10,716 bases of DNA from Physocladia obscura. Lineage: Eukaryota; Chytridiomycota; Chytridiomycetes; Chytridiales; Chytriomycetaceae. The position numbers were made by a program, and so were the translations under genes. The DNA lies in the NCBI GenBank assembly GCA_027596945.1, contig JADGJH010001313.1, positions 1-10,716 of the forward strand, in the 5' to 3' direction. The notes beneath the pieces are model-generated. The model worked only from the letters and a program-made list of their open reading frames with translations. It was not told the origin of the DNA and searched no databases. Below, one piece after another: positions 1-7,844 of the stretch. Each line of letters starts with the position of its first letter. Within the stretch, counting starts at the first letter, position 1.

Positions 1-96
1 AAAAGGCTGAAGTTTTTATGACATTTTTATGTTTTTATATATTTAATCTGCATACCCAATTCTTTCTTTTTATTTTTTTTTCCAGGCAATAAATAA

Positions 97-342
97 AATA
101 AAATAGATCAGCTTTTAATATTTTGTATTTCTTCAACTGGAAAAAACGGGAGTAGTTACTCACAAGAATTCGTTCCTATTGGAATCAACCTCAAGAGCCA
201 GATTGAATTGCTGTTGATGTTCACTGAGGTTCAATCTAATTTTCAACGTTTTGCTTCATCGACTACGACACGTGTAGGACGCGTGTCCAACTGCTGCAAA
301 AAATCGTTGAGAAACCGTTTCGACTCTTTTTATTATTTTTAA
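97..342 (+). CDS. Possible 3' terminal exon of an unidentified gene entering from the left
   Basis: A plus-strand frame is open from 97 (after TAA at 94-96) to TAA at 340-342, about 81 codons. The only in-frame ATG is near 214, so if it is coding it is more likely a last exon than a whole gene. A pyrimidine tract ending in CCAG at 82-85 looks like a 3' splice site but would run into the TAA at 94. Usable acceptors in frame would be the AGs at 105-106 or 110-111. The peptide is mixed and soluble, ending in a basic Cys/Lys/Arg-rich tail (SNCCKKSLRNRFDSFYYF), and I do not recognise it. Its stop lies 47 bp from the stop of the facing minus-strand gene, which suits tail-to-tail packing. It could also be a chance open frame. 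Confidence 0.25.
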   Translation, partial: NKIDQLLIFCISSTGKNGSSYSQEFVPIGINLKSQIELLLMFTEVQSNFQRFASSTTTRVGRVSNCCKKSLRNRFDSFYYF

Positions 343-389
343 TGGAGACTGCTTTTGTGCAAGTCTTTTTTTAAATATTCAGTAAATAA

Positions 390-2337
390 TCAGCCTCCAA
401 TGTCCCACTTTTCAACTTCTTCCGGGTGCTCCCACTGCAGTTTCTCACTGCGCTCAAGTCCTTTGGCGTCATGTACTAATCCAAATGTTTTGCTAACTTC
501 TTCCAAAACGCGATTAGTGGCTTTGGTCCCACTGATGGGAAACAAAAAAAAAAAAAGAAGCAGGAGATTAAATCATTTTCTTGAAATAATGCATGAATAC
601 CTTTGGTGCAAAATGCAAGGACTACCACCTGTCCGTTTGACATAAACTCGCTTAGTGGCGTTATTCACAAACATTGAGTTAAGCGCAACATCGTACATTG
701 TATAAAACAAATCCTGCTCATAATCCAATCCAATCAACGGACGAGCATGTTTTGGAATTCCACCAAAATCCGTCACTCCTTTCGCAGCTTGTTTCCATCG
801 CAAACTATTTCCACCATCTTTCGATTCCGCAAAAATCTTGTCAAGAATTGTATTGCGTAATGTTTTGACGCTTTCAATATGCTGGCGACTTCCGATTCCG
901 TACTCTACTTCTGTTACTGACACATGTTGCATCGCTGTTTCCACATTTTTGACAAGTCCTGCGGCATGTTTGTCGCTGTCCCACCAGAAGGTCGGAGAGA
1001 GATACGCATTGATAAAGGCCCGTTGATCGTCGATACAGTCGTCTGTGTAGACCCTGGAAATGAGATTACGGATATCTCCAGCACGTCCAATCATCGCCCC
1101 AGCGTTAAGAAACGCGTACATACTTGGTGGACTAGTCGTCATCTTTATATATATATGCTATCATTAGTATAAATAACTCTTTTGAAATGAATTTTCCGTG
1201 ATCTCACCCAAAATTTTCTGCGCCCTTCTTTGCGCGGATCCCGCACGCCTGGAGGCCGCATTACAAGATCTTCCTTATCAAACTTGTACCCATCCATCTG
1301 ATCTGGCCATGGGTACCTACACAAAACACAAGTAAAAAACATTGAAAAAAATAACGGGCAGAAACCTGACAGCTTCGAATAAGATGGGACTTATTCCTGC
1401 CCCGCTGCTTCGCAAGAGCCCATTCAAAATATCGGCGCCGTTGCATCCTGGAGTCAGCAGAACATCATCACCGTCAGTTAATATTACTATGCGATTGTCG
1501 GGAACTGTCGTCAGATAATCGTGATATGCGCGGATACGTTGGCCCCATCCACGCCATCCCTTTTGCATTCCGAGAATTTTCAATTTAATATCTATAATTT
1601 CGACAAATGTCGGTATGCATAGATAAATATAACTGTACGACCATCTATATTTTCTTTTTTGTTCAAACCTGCTTTTTCCGAAATCACATCCACAAGTCTG
1701 TTCAAACCAAGCGAACAACTGGTTGAATAAATAATCCACTCAATTGGGCATTTTAGTGCATGAGTGTATTCGTTGCCGGTTTCATCGTCTCCCTTTCGGC
1801 TCATACTGTCGCCGCATTCATTGTAATACTCGTCGTAGACGCCTGAGTCAGTATTGACAGAGTTTGCAGAACCATCATACACATTAATGATCGCATTTTT
1901 AATACGAGACGAGCAAGGATATGTGTGAGTGATGCGATCGTTGAATAAAATTCTGAGAAAATAGGGTTTGCGAACAAAAATAAACAAGCGTGATCAAAAA
2001 GATTCAAACGAAAAACTTACTCGCCACTTGCAAATTTGACGTGTTCGTACAGGCAATGAGATGATGCGAACGGGGATGGTTTCACAAGAAAATTCCGCTT
2101 GTTATTCCAAGATTCAACAATGTGGGTGATCTGCAGATTAACCAAAAGCAGAATGAAAAAGAATGCAATTAGGACTGTCAGCCGAAATGTAAAAATGTAT
2201 ATGAGCTTGAACGTGCGCGATATTGCTTGTTTGAAATTCGATTGTTTGTCTAGTAATTGCTCCCGAATTTTGCCATTTCGACCATTTGGGATGCAATTGG
2301 AAAGTGACAGCCTGATTCCACCAAATTTAACAAACAT
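390..2337 (-). CDS. PLOD-type (lysyl hydroxylase/procollagen) glycosyltransferase, type II membrane protein, six exons
   Basis: Exons on the minus strand are 2337-2021, 1952-1669, 1591-1366, 1316-1208, 1142-601 and 531-390. They join in frame to 540 codons (539 aa plus TGA). Introns are 68, 77, 49, 65 and 69 bp, all GT-AG, two with weak donors (GTTTGA, GTTTCT). Residues about 45-71 form one hydrophobic segment after a basic N terminus, so a Golgi/ER signal anchor is likely. The rest follows the GT domain of animal lysyl hydroxylase 3: an LG..KGWRG loop near 207, the metal-binding DxxD block TDGDDV at 239-244, YPWPDQ at 277-282 matching the animal LWPD, LNAGAMIG at 324-331, IDDQ at 349-352, LDYEQDLF at 451-458, and ILHQSGTK where animals have the NGNGPTK block. 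By homology it transfers a hexose from a UDP-sugar to a protein acceptor; the acceptor is unknown. There is no Fe/2OG hydroxylase domain. The region between IDDQ and LDYE is about 80 residues longer than I expect. The first ATG is the only Met in exon 1, but an upstream exon cannot be excluded. Confidence 0.85.
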
Positions 2338-2377
2338 AATTGTAAAATTTCACAAAAAAAATTATTATTTTTCTCCT

Positions 2378-3277
2378 TCAGCATTTAATTTCCATTCTGT
2401 GGCTCGTAAATTTACATGCCTTCATACCACAGTTGCCATTGGAATTTTCATCCAAATTATTGCCATTTACATATAATAATTGCAGCGACGGCAACGACAA
2501 AAGTGAAGAAGGGACAACACCAACGAACTGATTACAATCGAGGTATATTTCTAACAAAGAGGACATTGCATAAAATATGTCTGGAATAGCGTTAGACAAT
2601 TCATTATTGCGCAAACTAAGAACGCGTAATTTTAAGCATTGTGCAAGCGACGGCGGGATTGAGCCGGAGAGCCTGTTATTGGAAAGATACAGATGCACCA
2701 GATTTGTGAGATTTCCGAGCTCGTCAGGGATCGGTCCTTGAAGGTTGTTTGAAGCAAGCGAGAGAAAACGCAGTTGAGAAAGGAAGGCAATTGAAGGCGG
2801 GATTCTGCCAGCCAGATTGCAGTTGCGCCACCGCAAGTCCAATTCTAAGCTTGCGCTTACGCCTCCCGAACTTGAGCGTGTATTTGAGTTGGCTTTTAAC
2901 TGGGTTATTGCGGAATTGATTGAAGTGACTGCGATTGAAGTTGGGCTTGAGTTTTGCGAGGTGGCGCGCAGAAAGTGAACAGCAATTTCATCAGCGAAAG
3001 CCGAAGAAGTTGGAAGCGCAAACCAGAGGCGAATCAGCTCTGAATTTACGGAACTATTGCTGGCATTGCTACTGTCGGGATTATTGGCGATTTTGCTTGC
3101 GGAGTATGCGCTTGTTTCCCATTGAAGTGCCAGGCACCTCCGTGCAAAGACTGACGAATCCACAAGAGCTAAGGCCCAGCGAGAAATTCGTCGTAACCGC
3201 ACTACATTTTGTGCCTCGAAATACTCAAAGATTTGTCTGATCAGCTCAAGCGGAAGCGTCACTGTCCCATACGTCAT
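2378..3277 (-). CDS. F-box-like protein with plant-type leucine-rich repeats
   Basis: The 299-residue reading begins at the ATG at 3277. The same frame stays open to 3505, but the extra residues lie antisense to the first exon of HGH1 and end in a Lys run encoded by the T18 tract, so the later Met is preferred. Residues 7-35 (TLPLELIRQIFEYF and on) match an F-box-like helix pair, which in this family docks SKP1 of an SCF ubiquitin ligase. A Ser/Asn-rich linker follows, then about five repeats of roughly 24 residues from about 155 to 290 of the form LxxLxLxxNxLxGxIPxxL, for example LSLASNNLQGPIPDELGNL. That is the plant-specific LRR subtype. There is no signal peptide, so a cytosolic or nuclear protein is likely, with the LRRs as substrate-binding face. 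The last about 20 residues (NGNCGMKACKF...) leave the LRR pattern. GTATGA and GTAAAT sit there, so an unrecognised 3' intron is possible. The stop is 40 bp from the next gene's start on the same strand. Confidence 0.75.
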   Translation of the reverse strand: MTYGTVTLPLELIRQIFEYFEAQNVVRLRRISRWALALVDSSVFARRCLALQWETSAYSASKIANNPDSSNASNSSVNSELIRLWFALPTSSAFADEIAVHFLRATSQNSSPTSIAVTSINSAITQLKANSNTRSSSGGVSASLELDLRWRNCNLAGRIPPSIAFLSQLRFLSLASNNLQGPIPDELGNLTNLVHLYLSNNRLSGSIPPSLAQCLKLRVLSLRNNELSNAIPDIFYAMSSLLEIYLDCNQFVGVVPSSLLSLPSLQLLYVNGNNLDENSNGNCGMKACKFTSHRMEIKC

Positions 3278-3330
3278 AATTACTTGGAAGCCAGAATTCA
3301 ATTTTTTTTTTTTTTTTTTCAACAAAAAAG
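3278..3330. promoter_or_regulatory. Short bidirectional promoter with an 18-T tract
   Basis: Only 53 bp separate the start codons of the F-box/LRR gene (minus) and HGH1 (plus). The interval holds an uninterrupted run of 18 T at 3302-3319, followed by CAACAAAAAAG and the HGH1 ATG. Poly(dA:dT) tracts are known to exclude nucleosomes at fungal promoters, so a shared nucleosome-free region is a reasonable inference. No TATA box is visible. The transcription starts are unknown, and either 5' leader could overlap the opposite gene. Confidence 0.5.
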
Positions 3331-4932
3331 ATGGAAACTCAAGTTGCCGAACTGTTTGGGTTTCTGACAAGCGATCGTGAAGATGTGAGTAAAAGTAGTT
3401 GATGATTACGCTGCATTTGCTAGAAGCTTGAAGATATTCAGCTTCGGGCGAATGTTGTTGGTAATGAATGGCTGGTATTCTGACGCTCGTTCTGTCTGGA
3501 CTCATTATTCAAGATGCGAAAGCTGGCGGTTGAGAACTGCAAAGCAATCTCAACATCTCCGGATCTGCAGCCTTTCTTTGGTCTCAATAATGGCGCCCCA
3601 ATTAAGCAGCTGATTGCGCTTATGGACGATCACGCAGTGAGTTTTTTGTTTTTTCTCTTGGATTAGCAACCTGTGCATTAACCACTGTGCCATTCCTCAT
3701 GTTTACCGAAAACTAAAAGCTTATCGCCCATGACGCTATCTCGACACTCGTTAATCTGTCAGCAAACGCATCTCTACTTCCACACTTTGCTTCGCCCACC
3801 TTTGTCGCGTCACTGGTGCTCGCGATCATTCTTCCGCAAAACGTTCTTGCTGACCTCTGCTGCATGCTTCTTAATAACATGACGAAAAAGGATGATATTT
3901 CAAAACTGCTCGTGCCCGAATATAATCAGAAAGAAGAAGAAGATAAATTTAAGCTGAGATTCAATCCTTCCGCGCTCTTGTCAACGAACAGCGCTGGCGT
4001 CTCAGTACCCAACGGTGATGCCAATGAAAAAAATACTGCTGCAAAAAAAAAACAGCGTCGAAAGACTCCATACTTGGACAACCTGCTTGAAGTTTTTGTT
4101 CGTCCAAACTCTCTGGATCCCAAGAAACCAAAAAATGAAGACGACGATGATAAAACAAAAGGCAACAACAGTGCCAAGAGACCCACGGCCGCGCATAACC
4201 CCAATGCCTCGTACGACTTTCTCGCCGGCGTTTTTGCAAATATCAGCATGACTCCTATTGGCGCCATTGCGCTTCGATCACGTTCTAACGTCGACAATGT
4301 GATTCGTCTTTCGAAACTTGTACCTTTTGTATCCCACGAAGCTGGGAAATGGTCCACCATCAGACGCGGTGGATGCATTTCGGCAATCAAAAATTGCTGT
4401 TTTGATGTGCAAGTACAAGAAACTGGCGGCTTGTTGTTGAGCGCCGAATTGAATCTCGTGCCGTACGTTCTTTTGCCATTGTGTGGACCAAATGATTTTG
4501 ATGACGAGGTAAATGTATTCATACAAAAAAAAAAACTGCCGAGTTATAACAGATATAAAAATTTAATAGGATATTGACAATTTGCCAGAAGAGCTCCAAC
4601 TACTTGAATCGACAAAAACACGCGAACCAGTAATTGAATTTCGTTTAATGCTTGTTGAAACGCTTCTCCTCCTTGCATCTACACGTCCTGGACGCGCACA
4701 TTTGCGTGAAATGAAAGTGTACTATGTTGTTCGCGCCTTACATTCCAGCGAAAAAAACGAAGATATTATCGATAGGATCGAGAGACTTGTCACCATGTTG
4801 ATGGGCGAGGAAGAAAACAAGGATGCAGTTAATACTGCTCCTAAAAAGAAACGCGCTGCTGCTGTCGAAGTTGTTGAAGAGGATTCTGATGACGAGGATG
4901 GAAATGGTCCTGCGATTGAAGAAATAGTATAA
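3331..4932 (+). CDS. HGH1: HGH1/FAM203 family protein, eEF2-specific co-chaperone, four exons
   Basis: Exons are 3331-3384, 3514-3636, 3720-4508 and 4570-4932, all joining in phase 0 to 442 residues. Introns are 129, 83 and 61 bp. The exon 1 to exon 2 junction restores an ungapped family pattern (LFGFLTSDRED then MRKLAVEN), which supports removing the whole 3385-3513 interval as one intron. Further family marks are PIKQLIALM, AISTLVNLS, YDFLAGVFANIS, the LPEELQLLE block at 327-335, TKTREP, and the C-terminal RLMLVETLLLL...GRAHLRE...VYYVVRALH (DUF383/DUF384 regions). The fold is an armadillo-like helical repeat. In yeast, Hgh1 binds eEF2 and hands it to the TRiC/CCT chaperonin, so this is a cytosolic folding factor. 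It is longer than the about 390 residues usual for the family, owing to Lys/Asp-rich linkers in the middle and a tail with PKKKR (413-417) followed by an acidic run. The second intron acceptor (CTAAAAG at 3719) is unusual but required, because every earlier acceptor meets a stop. Confidence 0.9.
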
Positions 4933-5163
4933 AATTAAAGGAAATATTAAATTACAATTTGTTTTTTTATTTTAATTTTTTTTGAATTATACGGCGCATG
5001 TTTGTACATCACCAACTGACGAATTGAAGGCCGATTTCCAATATTGGATAGTCTTGCAAAAATATACAATTTGGTCGATTAACGTCACATATAACGCATC
5101 ACGTAACAGCGTGTCTAACCATTTCAAGCAGACAGCAGAAAATAAAGAAGAAAAAAAAACCCA
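4933..5163. other. Intergenic stretch downstream of HGH1, no gene assigned
   Basis: A T-rich stretch at 4960-4981 right after the HGH1 stop probably belongs to its 3' UTR or cleavage region. From 4982 a plus frame is open for 62 codons but has no ATG and no recognisable content. The interval contains AACGTCACA and CATCACGTAAC, which resemble bZIP/CREB-type half sites, but I cannot assign them. I see no convincing tRNA or other RNA fold by eye. Confidence 0.4.
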
Positions 5164-5504
5164 ATGGTAAAGACAAAAAGGCGGTTAAAACCACCTAATC
5201 TGAGTGAAAACTTTCTTGGGCAACTTGACGGCGAGTGGCGAGCAGCAAGGGAAGGATGGAAATACAGATGAAAAAAAAGAAGAAAATGCACAATTCAGAC
5301 AGACTCCTGGTCCGGATTAGCTTCGTTACGTATTTGAGGCGGAATTCCTGATGAATGACAAGCTGCAAAAACAAGTATTTCAACTTCTGTGGATCAAAGA
5401 TTAAAGCCAGAAAATTGCAGATGGAAAGAAGGTCAGCCACAGTGGCAAAAGCTGCTCAACCACTTTCAGATGATTCACTTTCCCTTTTAACGAAGAGAAA
5501 ATAA
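5164..5504 (+). CDS. Candidate small gene(s): two short basic ORFs of unknown function
   Basis: Two plus-strand short frames lie here. The first, ATG at 5164 to TGA at 5269, encodes 35 residues starting MVKTKRRLKPPNLSENF. The second, ATG at 5355 to TAA at 5502-5504, encodes 49 residues rich in Lys and Arg (KIKARKLQMERRSATVAKAA, ending LLTKRK). Both look more protein-like than random AT-rich DNA, and the second ends 24 bp before the next start codon. They could be first and last exons of one small basic, perhaps nuclear, protein. However, I could not find a convincing donor-acceptor pair that joins them in frame; the shortest in-frame option needs a 33-bp intron with an AAG acceptor. The minus-strand frame at 5195-5440 lacks an ATG and ends in a Phe-rich run made by an A-rich tract. 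Function unknown. Confidence 0.3.
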
Positions 5505-5528
5505 AAATTAAACTTAACAAAAAACATA

Positions 5529-6065
5529 ATGACGGACGTTCACACTGCTTTGACTATCATCATCCAACCTGAGTTCCACGAGAAAATCAACACAATCCGA
5601 TGCATAGCTGATCGTGCGTACCCCCGCTGGATGCCTCATATCAACCTTGTGTTCCCGTTTGTGCCAGTCTCTGAGTTTCCTAATTGTGTTGTTCGGCTGA
5701 AAACAGCGCTTTCCGAGTTTCCTGCGTTCGTTCTGAGTCTCGACGATGTCAGCTTTTTTCCTCAAAAGCGCAACAAAACTGCCACTTATCATTTGCAGCC
5801 ATCGATAACATCCAATATAGATTCTCTGTTTGCTGTCGTTTCTTCAGCGTTGGGAACAAAAAATACAAAAAAATTTCATGCTCACATGACGCTTGGACAA
5901 TGTGAAATGAGCGAGATACAGACCGTTCTGACAGAAACGCAAGCATGGCTCGGTGACGGATTTGATTGTGTGATTGATCATGTCAGTTTGATAAGTCGCG
6001 ACCCAAACAACCGAACTGACTTATTTCGTGTTGTCGATGTTGTTAAGCTTGGAGGGACGAATTAA
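5529..6065 (+). CDS. 2H phosphoesterase superfamily protein (2'-5' RNA ligase-like)
   Basis: A single exon of 178 residues, the usual size for a stand-alone LigT/2H domain. The two signature blocks are present about 80 residues apart: PHINLVFPF with H37-I-N39, and HAHMTLGQ with H119-M-T121. Family members cleave or join 2',5' or 2',3'-cyclic phosphodiester bonds in RNA or nucleotides, using the two His residues for acid-base chemistry. The first motif has Asn where the classical HxT/S has Thr or Ser. As I recall, the form PHINLxxPF is common in a eukaryotic branch of Pfam 2_5_RNA_ligase2, so activity is probably kept. There is no signal peptide or membrane segment, so it is likely cytosolic or nuclear. 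The start is the first ATG, preceded by an A-rich leader (AACAAAAAACATA). The substrate cannot be told from the sequence. Confidence 0.85.
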   Translation: MTDVHTALTIIIQPEFHEKINTIRCIADRAYPRWMPHINLVFPFVPVSEFPNCVVRLKTALSEFPAFVLSLDDVSFFPQKRNKTATYHLQPSITSNIDSLFAVVSSALGTKNTKKFHAHMTLGQCEMSEIQTVLTETQAWLGDGFDCVIDHVSLISRDPNNRTDLFRVVDVVKLGGTN

Positions 6066-6094
6066 GTACTCGTTTTAAGAAAAGTATTAAAAGT

Positions 6095-6253
6095 ATGGCA
6101 AATACATTGAACCAATTCACTACGATAGTATCTAAAATTAGCGCGATATTTCCGCGTGGCAAAAAAAGTTTTGTGTGGCTTCACCGAGAATGCGGTGCTC
6201 AAGCAAAAACCTCAAAAGTTGCTTTGCTTGCAGATGAAATTAGTGGGTGGTGA
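6095..6253 (+). CDS. Candidate 52-residue small ORF between the 2H and HIT genes
   Basis: ATG at 6095-6097 opens a frame of 52 codons ending at TGA 6251-6253. The peptide begins MANTLNQFTTIVSKISAIF and continues with a basic PRGKKS and a mixed C-terminal half ending ISGW. It starts 30 bp after the 2H stop and ends 79 bp before the HIT start, so it fills almost all of that gap. I recognise no family. It could be a small gene, an upstream ORF in the HIT mRNA leader, or chance. Its CpG content is like that of the neighbouring genes. Confidence 0.3.
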   Translation: MANTLNQFTTIVSKISAIFPRGKKSFVWLHRECGAQAKTSKVALLADEISGW

Positions 6254-6332
6254 CTTCGCTTGATTTATTTGGAGGGGAGTGGTCAGCCGAAATTATTGCT
6301 TGCGCAAGAGCAGCCAATTTCATTTCACAAAA

Positions 6333-6900
6333 ATGGCCACACCTTTTCGAACAGAAACAATAACTATCATTGCAGGAATTTTCGGCATTGTCGCCGTGTG
6401 GGTCATGACGAGGCCGTGCATATTTTGTCGTATTGCCGCAAAGGATGCTCCCGCGTCAATTCAATTCGAAGATGCCGATGTAGTCGCCTTCCAAGACATT
6501 CATCCGATTTCCGCCGTCCACCTTCTCATTATTTCCAAGAAACACATTCGGAATTGCAACCAACTAACAATCGCCGATTTGCCTCTTTGTTCTCTGTCCC
6601 ATCCACCCCCCCCCTTTTTTATTTTTATTTTTATTTTTCATCGCTCATGAAGCAAAACACATCTTAGTGCACAAAATCAAAACAGTAGCTGCGGATCTGA
6701 TTGAAAACCTCAAAGAATCAGACGCGACGCTTTCGTCAACCGAGTTTCGTGTTGGGTTCCACAGACCGCCCTACAATGCCGTTGGGCATTTGCATTGTCA
6801 TGTGATTTCGTTGCCGCTCAACAAGAACATGTCGGCGTTGCATAAATTTGTACACAGCAGAGGATTCGTCGCCATTGATACTGTTATTTCGAACTTTTGA
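6333..6900 (+). CDS. HINT3-like HIT-domain hydrolase with N-terminal membrane segment, two exons
   Basis: Exons are 6333-6588 and 6668-6900, spliced across a 79-bp intron (GTTCTC...CATCTTAG) holding a C-run and a T-rich tract. The product has 162 residues. The splice gives ADLPLLHKIKTVA, which lines up without gaps with human HINT3 over the same helix. Residues 29-32 are CIFC, followed by the HIT fold with KKHIRNC at 69-75, GFHRPP at 115-120 and the catalytic HIT motif H126-L-H128-C-H130-V. The GFHxPP and HLHxHV blocks place it with HINT3/aprataxin-type proteins, which hydrolyse nucleoside phosphoramidates or AMP-lysine via a His-AMP intermediate. Unusually, residues 8-25 (ETITIIAGIFGIVAVWVM) are hydrophobic, so a membrane anchor or mitochondrial/ER targeting segment is likely. 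The ATG at 6333 is the first usable one; the frame upstream lacks ATG. Confidence 0.88.
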
Positions 6901-7310
6901 ATAAGAATAATATTGTGATTTTTGCTCCAAAACTGATTCCAATTGTCAAGAAGTCACAGAAGAATGAGAATACATTTTGAATTCAACGGGAATGCAGCTG
7001 ATTTGAAAGAAACACTCTGGGCAACAGCAACTCCAGAATTAAAAATCAAAGCAATGATGAACAGTTCTGGTGCTGTCCAAATTGAAACTGATTGAGTGAA
7101 GATCGATAAATTCGTTGATTTCATTTTTTGTTCTCAAATACCAAATACCAGTACTCATTCATTTGGTGGTCAGTGAGCTATTTTTCTGGCTGTTTTGTGC
7201 ATGTTAACATAATTGGTCCTTGCAAGACCACTCTGGACAATTTAAGACAATATGATAAAATAAGAATAATTTCAGAAATCTTTGAGACTTCCTTTCGAAG
7301 TTGTTGAGTT
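6901..7310. other. Transition zone between the gene block and decayed repeats; one 43-codon ORF
   Basis: The HIT gene's 3' flank passes into AT-rich sequence here. A plus ORF at 6964-7095 (ATG to TGA, 43 residues, starting MRIHFEFNGNAADLKETLW) is the only reading of note. It matches nothing I recognise and may be chance or a fragment. The last CpGs before the depleted zone are near 7111, 7123 and 7297. No tRNA, splice pattern or transposon end is evident. Confidence 0.35.
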
Positions 7311-7600
7311 ACAAAAACCAGCATACTGATAACCACATTTTTAAAAATAGGACAAAAATTGTAATGTCTATAATGAACATAAGGTGAGGCAATAATCTGG
7401 AGGATATTCTTGATGTTGACTTTATTTTCAGGGTATATACTTTGCAGTTGTTTCTCAAGCATTCCAAACAGCACTTCATTTGGATTAAAAAAGGGACAAT
7501 ATGCTGGTAAAAACAAAGGAATTATTACACAAGCAAAAATATATGATAAACTGTGAAAATCAATAAATAGAGGCACCATCCAGGATCTGTATTGAATGCT
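7310..7600 (-). pseudogene. C-terminal half of an IS630/Tc1-like DDE transposase, decayed
   Basis: Minus-strand sequence reads IQILDGASIY at about 7590-7562, matching the second-Asp block of IS630/Tc1-like transposases (usual form IxDGAxIH), with the Asp codon at 7578-7580. A TGA follows at 7560-7562 and the frame shifts. The shifted frame then carries FLPAYCPFFNPNEVLFGML, which is the Glu block of DDE superfamily 3, with the Glu codon at 7475-7477. A C-terminal tail follows (YPENKV... to about 7320). The enzyme normally binds inverted-repeat ends and moves the element into TA sites. This copy cannot encode a working protein because of the frameshift and stops. Open sequence at 7600-7800 in the Asp frame (for example YNPVEHFIRNRKMNQQQFH) does not match the family well and may belong to the inserted segment. 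Confidence 0.7.
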
Positions 7601-7844
7601 TTGAGTCAATCTGCTGATGGGATAAATGGATTTATCCATTAAACAGGGTTTGACAGGCCACAGATTGATTTTCACTTTTCTCTGCCAGATTATGGAATTG
7701 TTGCTGATTCATTTTCCTGTTTCTAATGAAATGTTCAACAGGATTATAACTCCACCTAAAATGGGGAATTTCCTTTGAATGAAAAGACCTTTGCTGAACT
7801 GGTCAACTTAGCAAATACTAGAATCAGACAGGGGCTGTTAAAAA

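Noticed and set aside
838..1172. Plus-strand frames at 838-1026 and 924-1172
   Set aside because: They lie antisense to the well-supported fifth exon of the PLOD-type gene.
3421..3458. Mini-exon between two short introns in HGH1 (KLEDIQLRANVV)
   Set aside because: Removing 3385-3513 as one intron gives a gap-free alignment to the family N terminus, while the mini-exon would insert 12 residues in a conserved helix.
3278..3505. N-terminal extension of the F-box/LRR frame up to an ATG at 3505
   Set aside because: It would run antisense through HGH1 exon 1 and intron 1, encodes a Lys run from the T18 tract and has no domain; the ATG at 3277 gives a clean F-box start.
3926..4522. 198-residue minus-strand frame under HGH1
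   Set aside because: Shadow of the HGH1 third exon; composition (Ser/Phe runs) follows from the sense codons, with no domain.
5195..5440. Minus-strand 81-residue hydrophobic frame
   Set aside because: Begins with GTG rather than ATG and its hydrophobic core (FFFFF) comes from an A-rich tract; no support beyond openness.
6649..6667. Alternative acceptor giving HEAKHIL before VHKIK in the HIT gene
   Set aside because: It would add residues to a helix that aligns without gaps to HINT3 when the TTAG acceptor at 6667 is used.
7200..7320. Chimeric assembly join as the cause of the composition change
   Set aside because: No gap, adapter or vector-like sequence is visible and repeat decay explains the change, but only long reads spanning 6.5-8 kb could exclude it fully.
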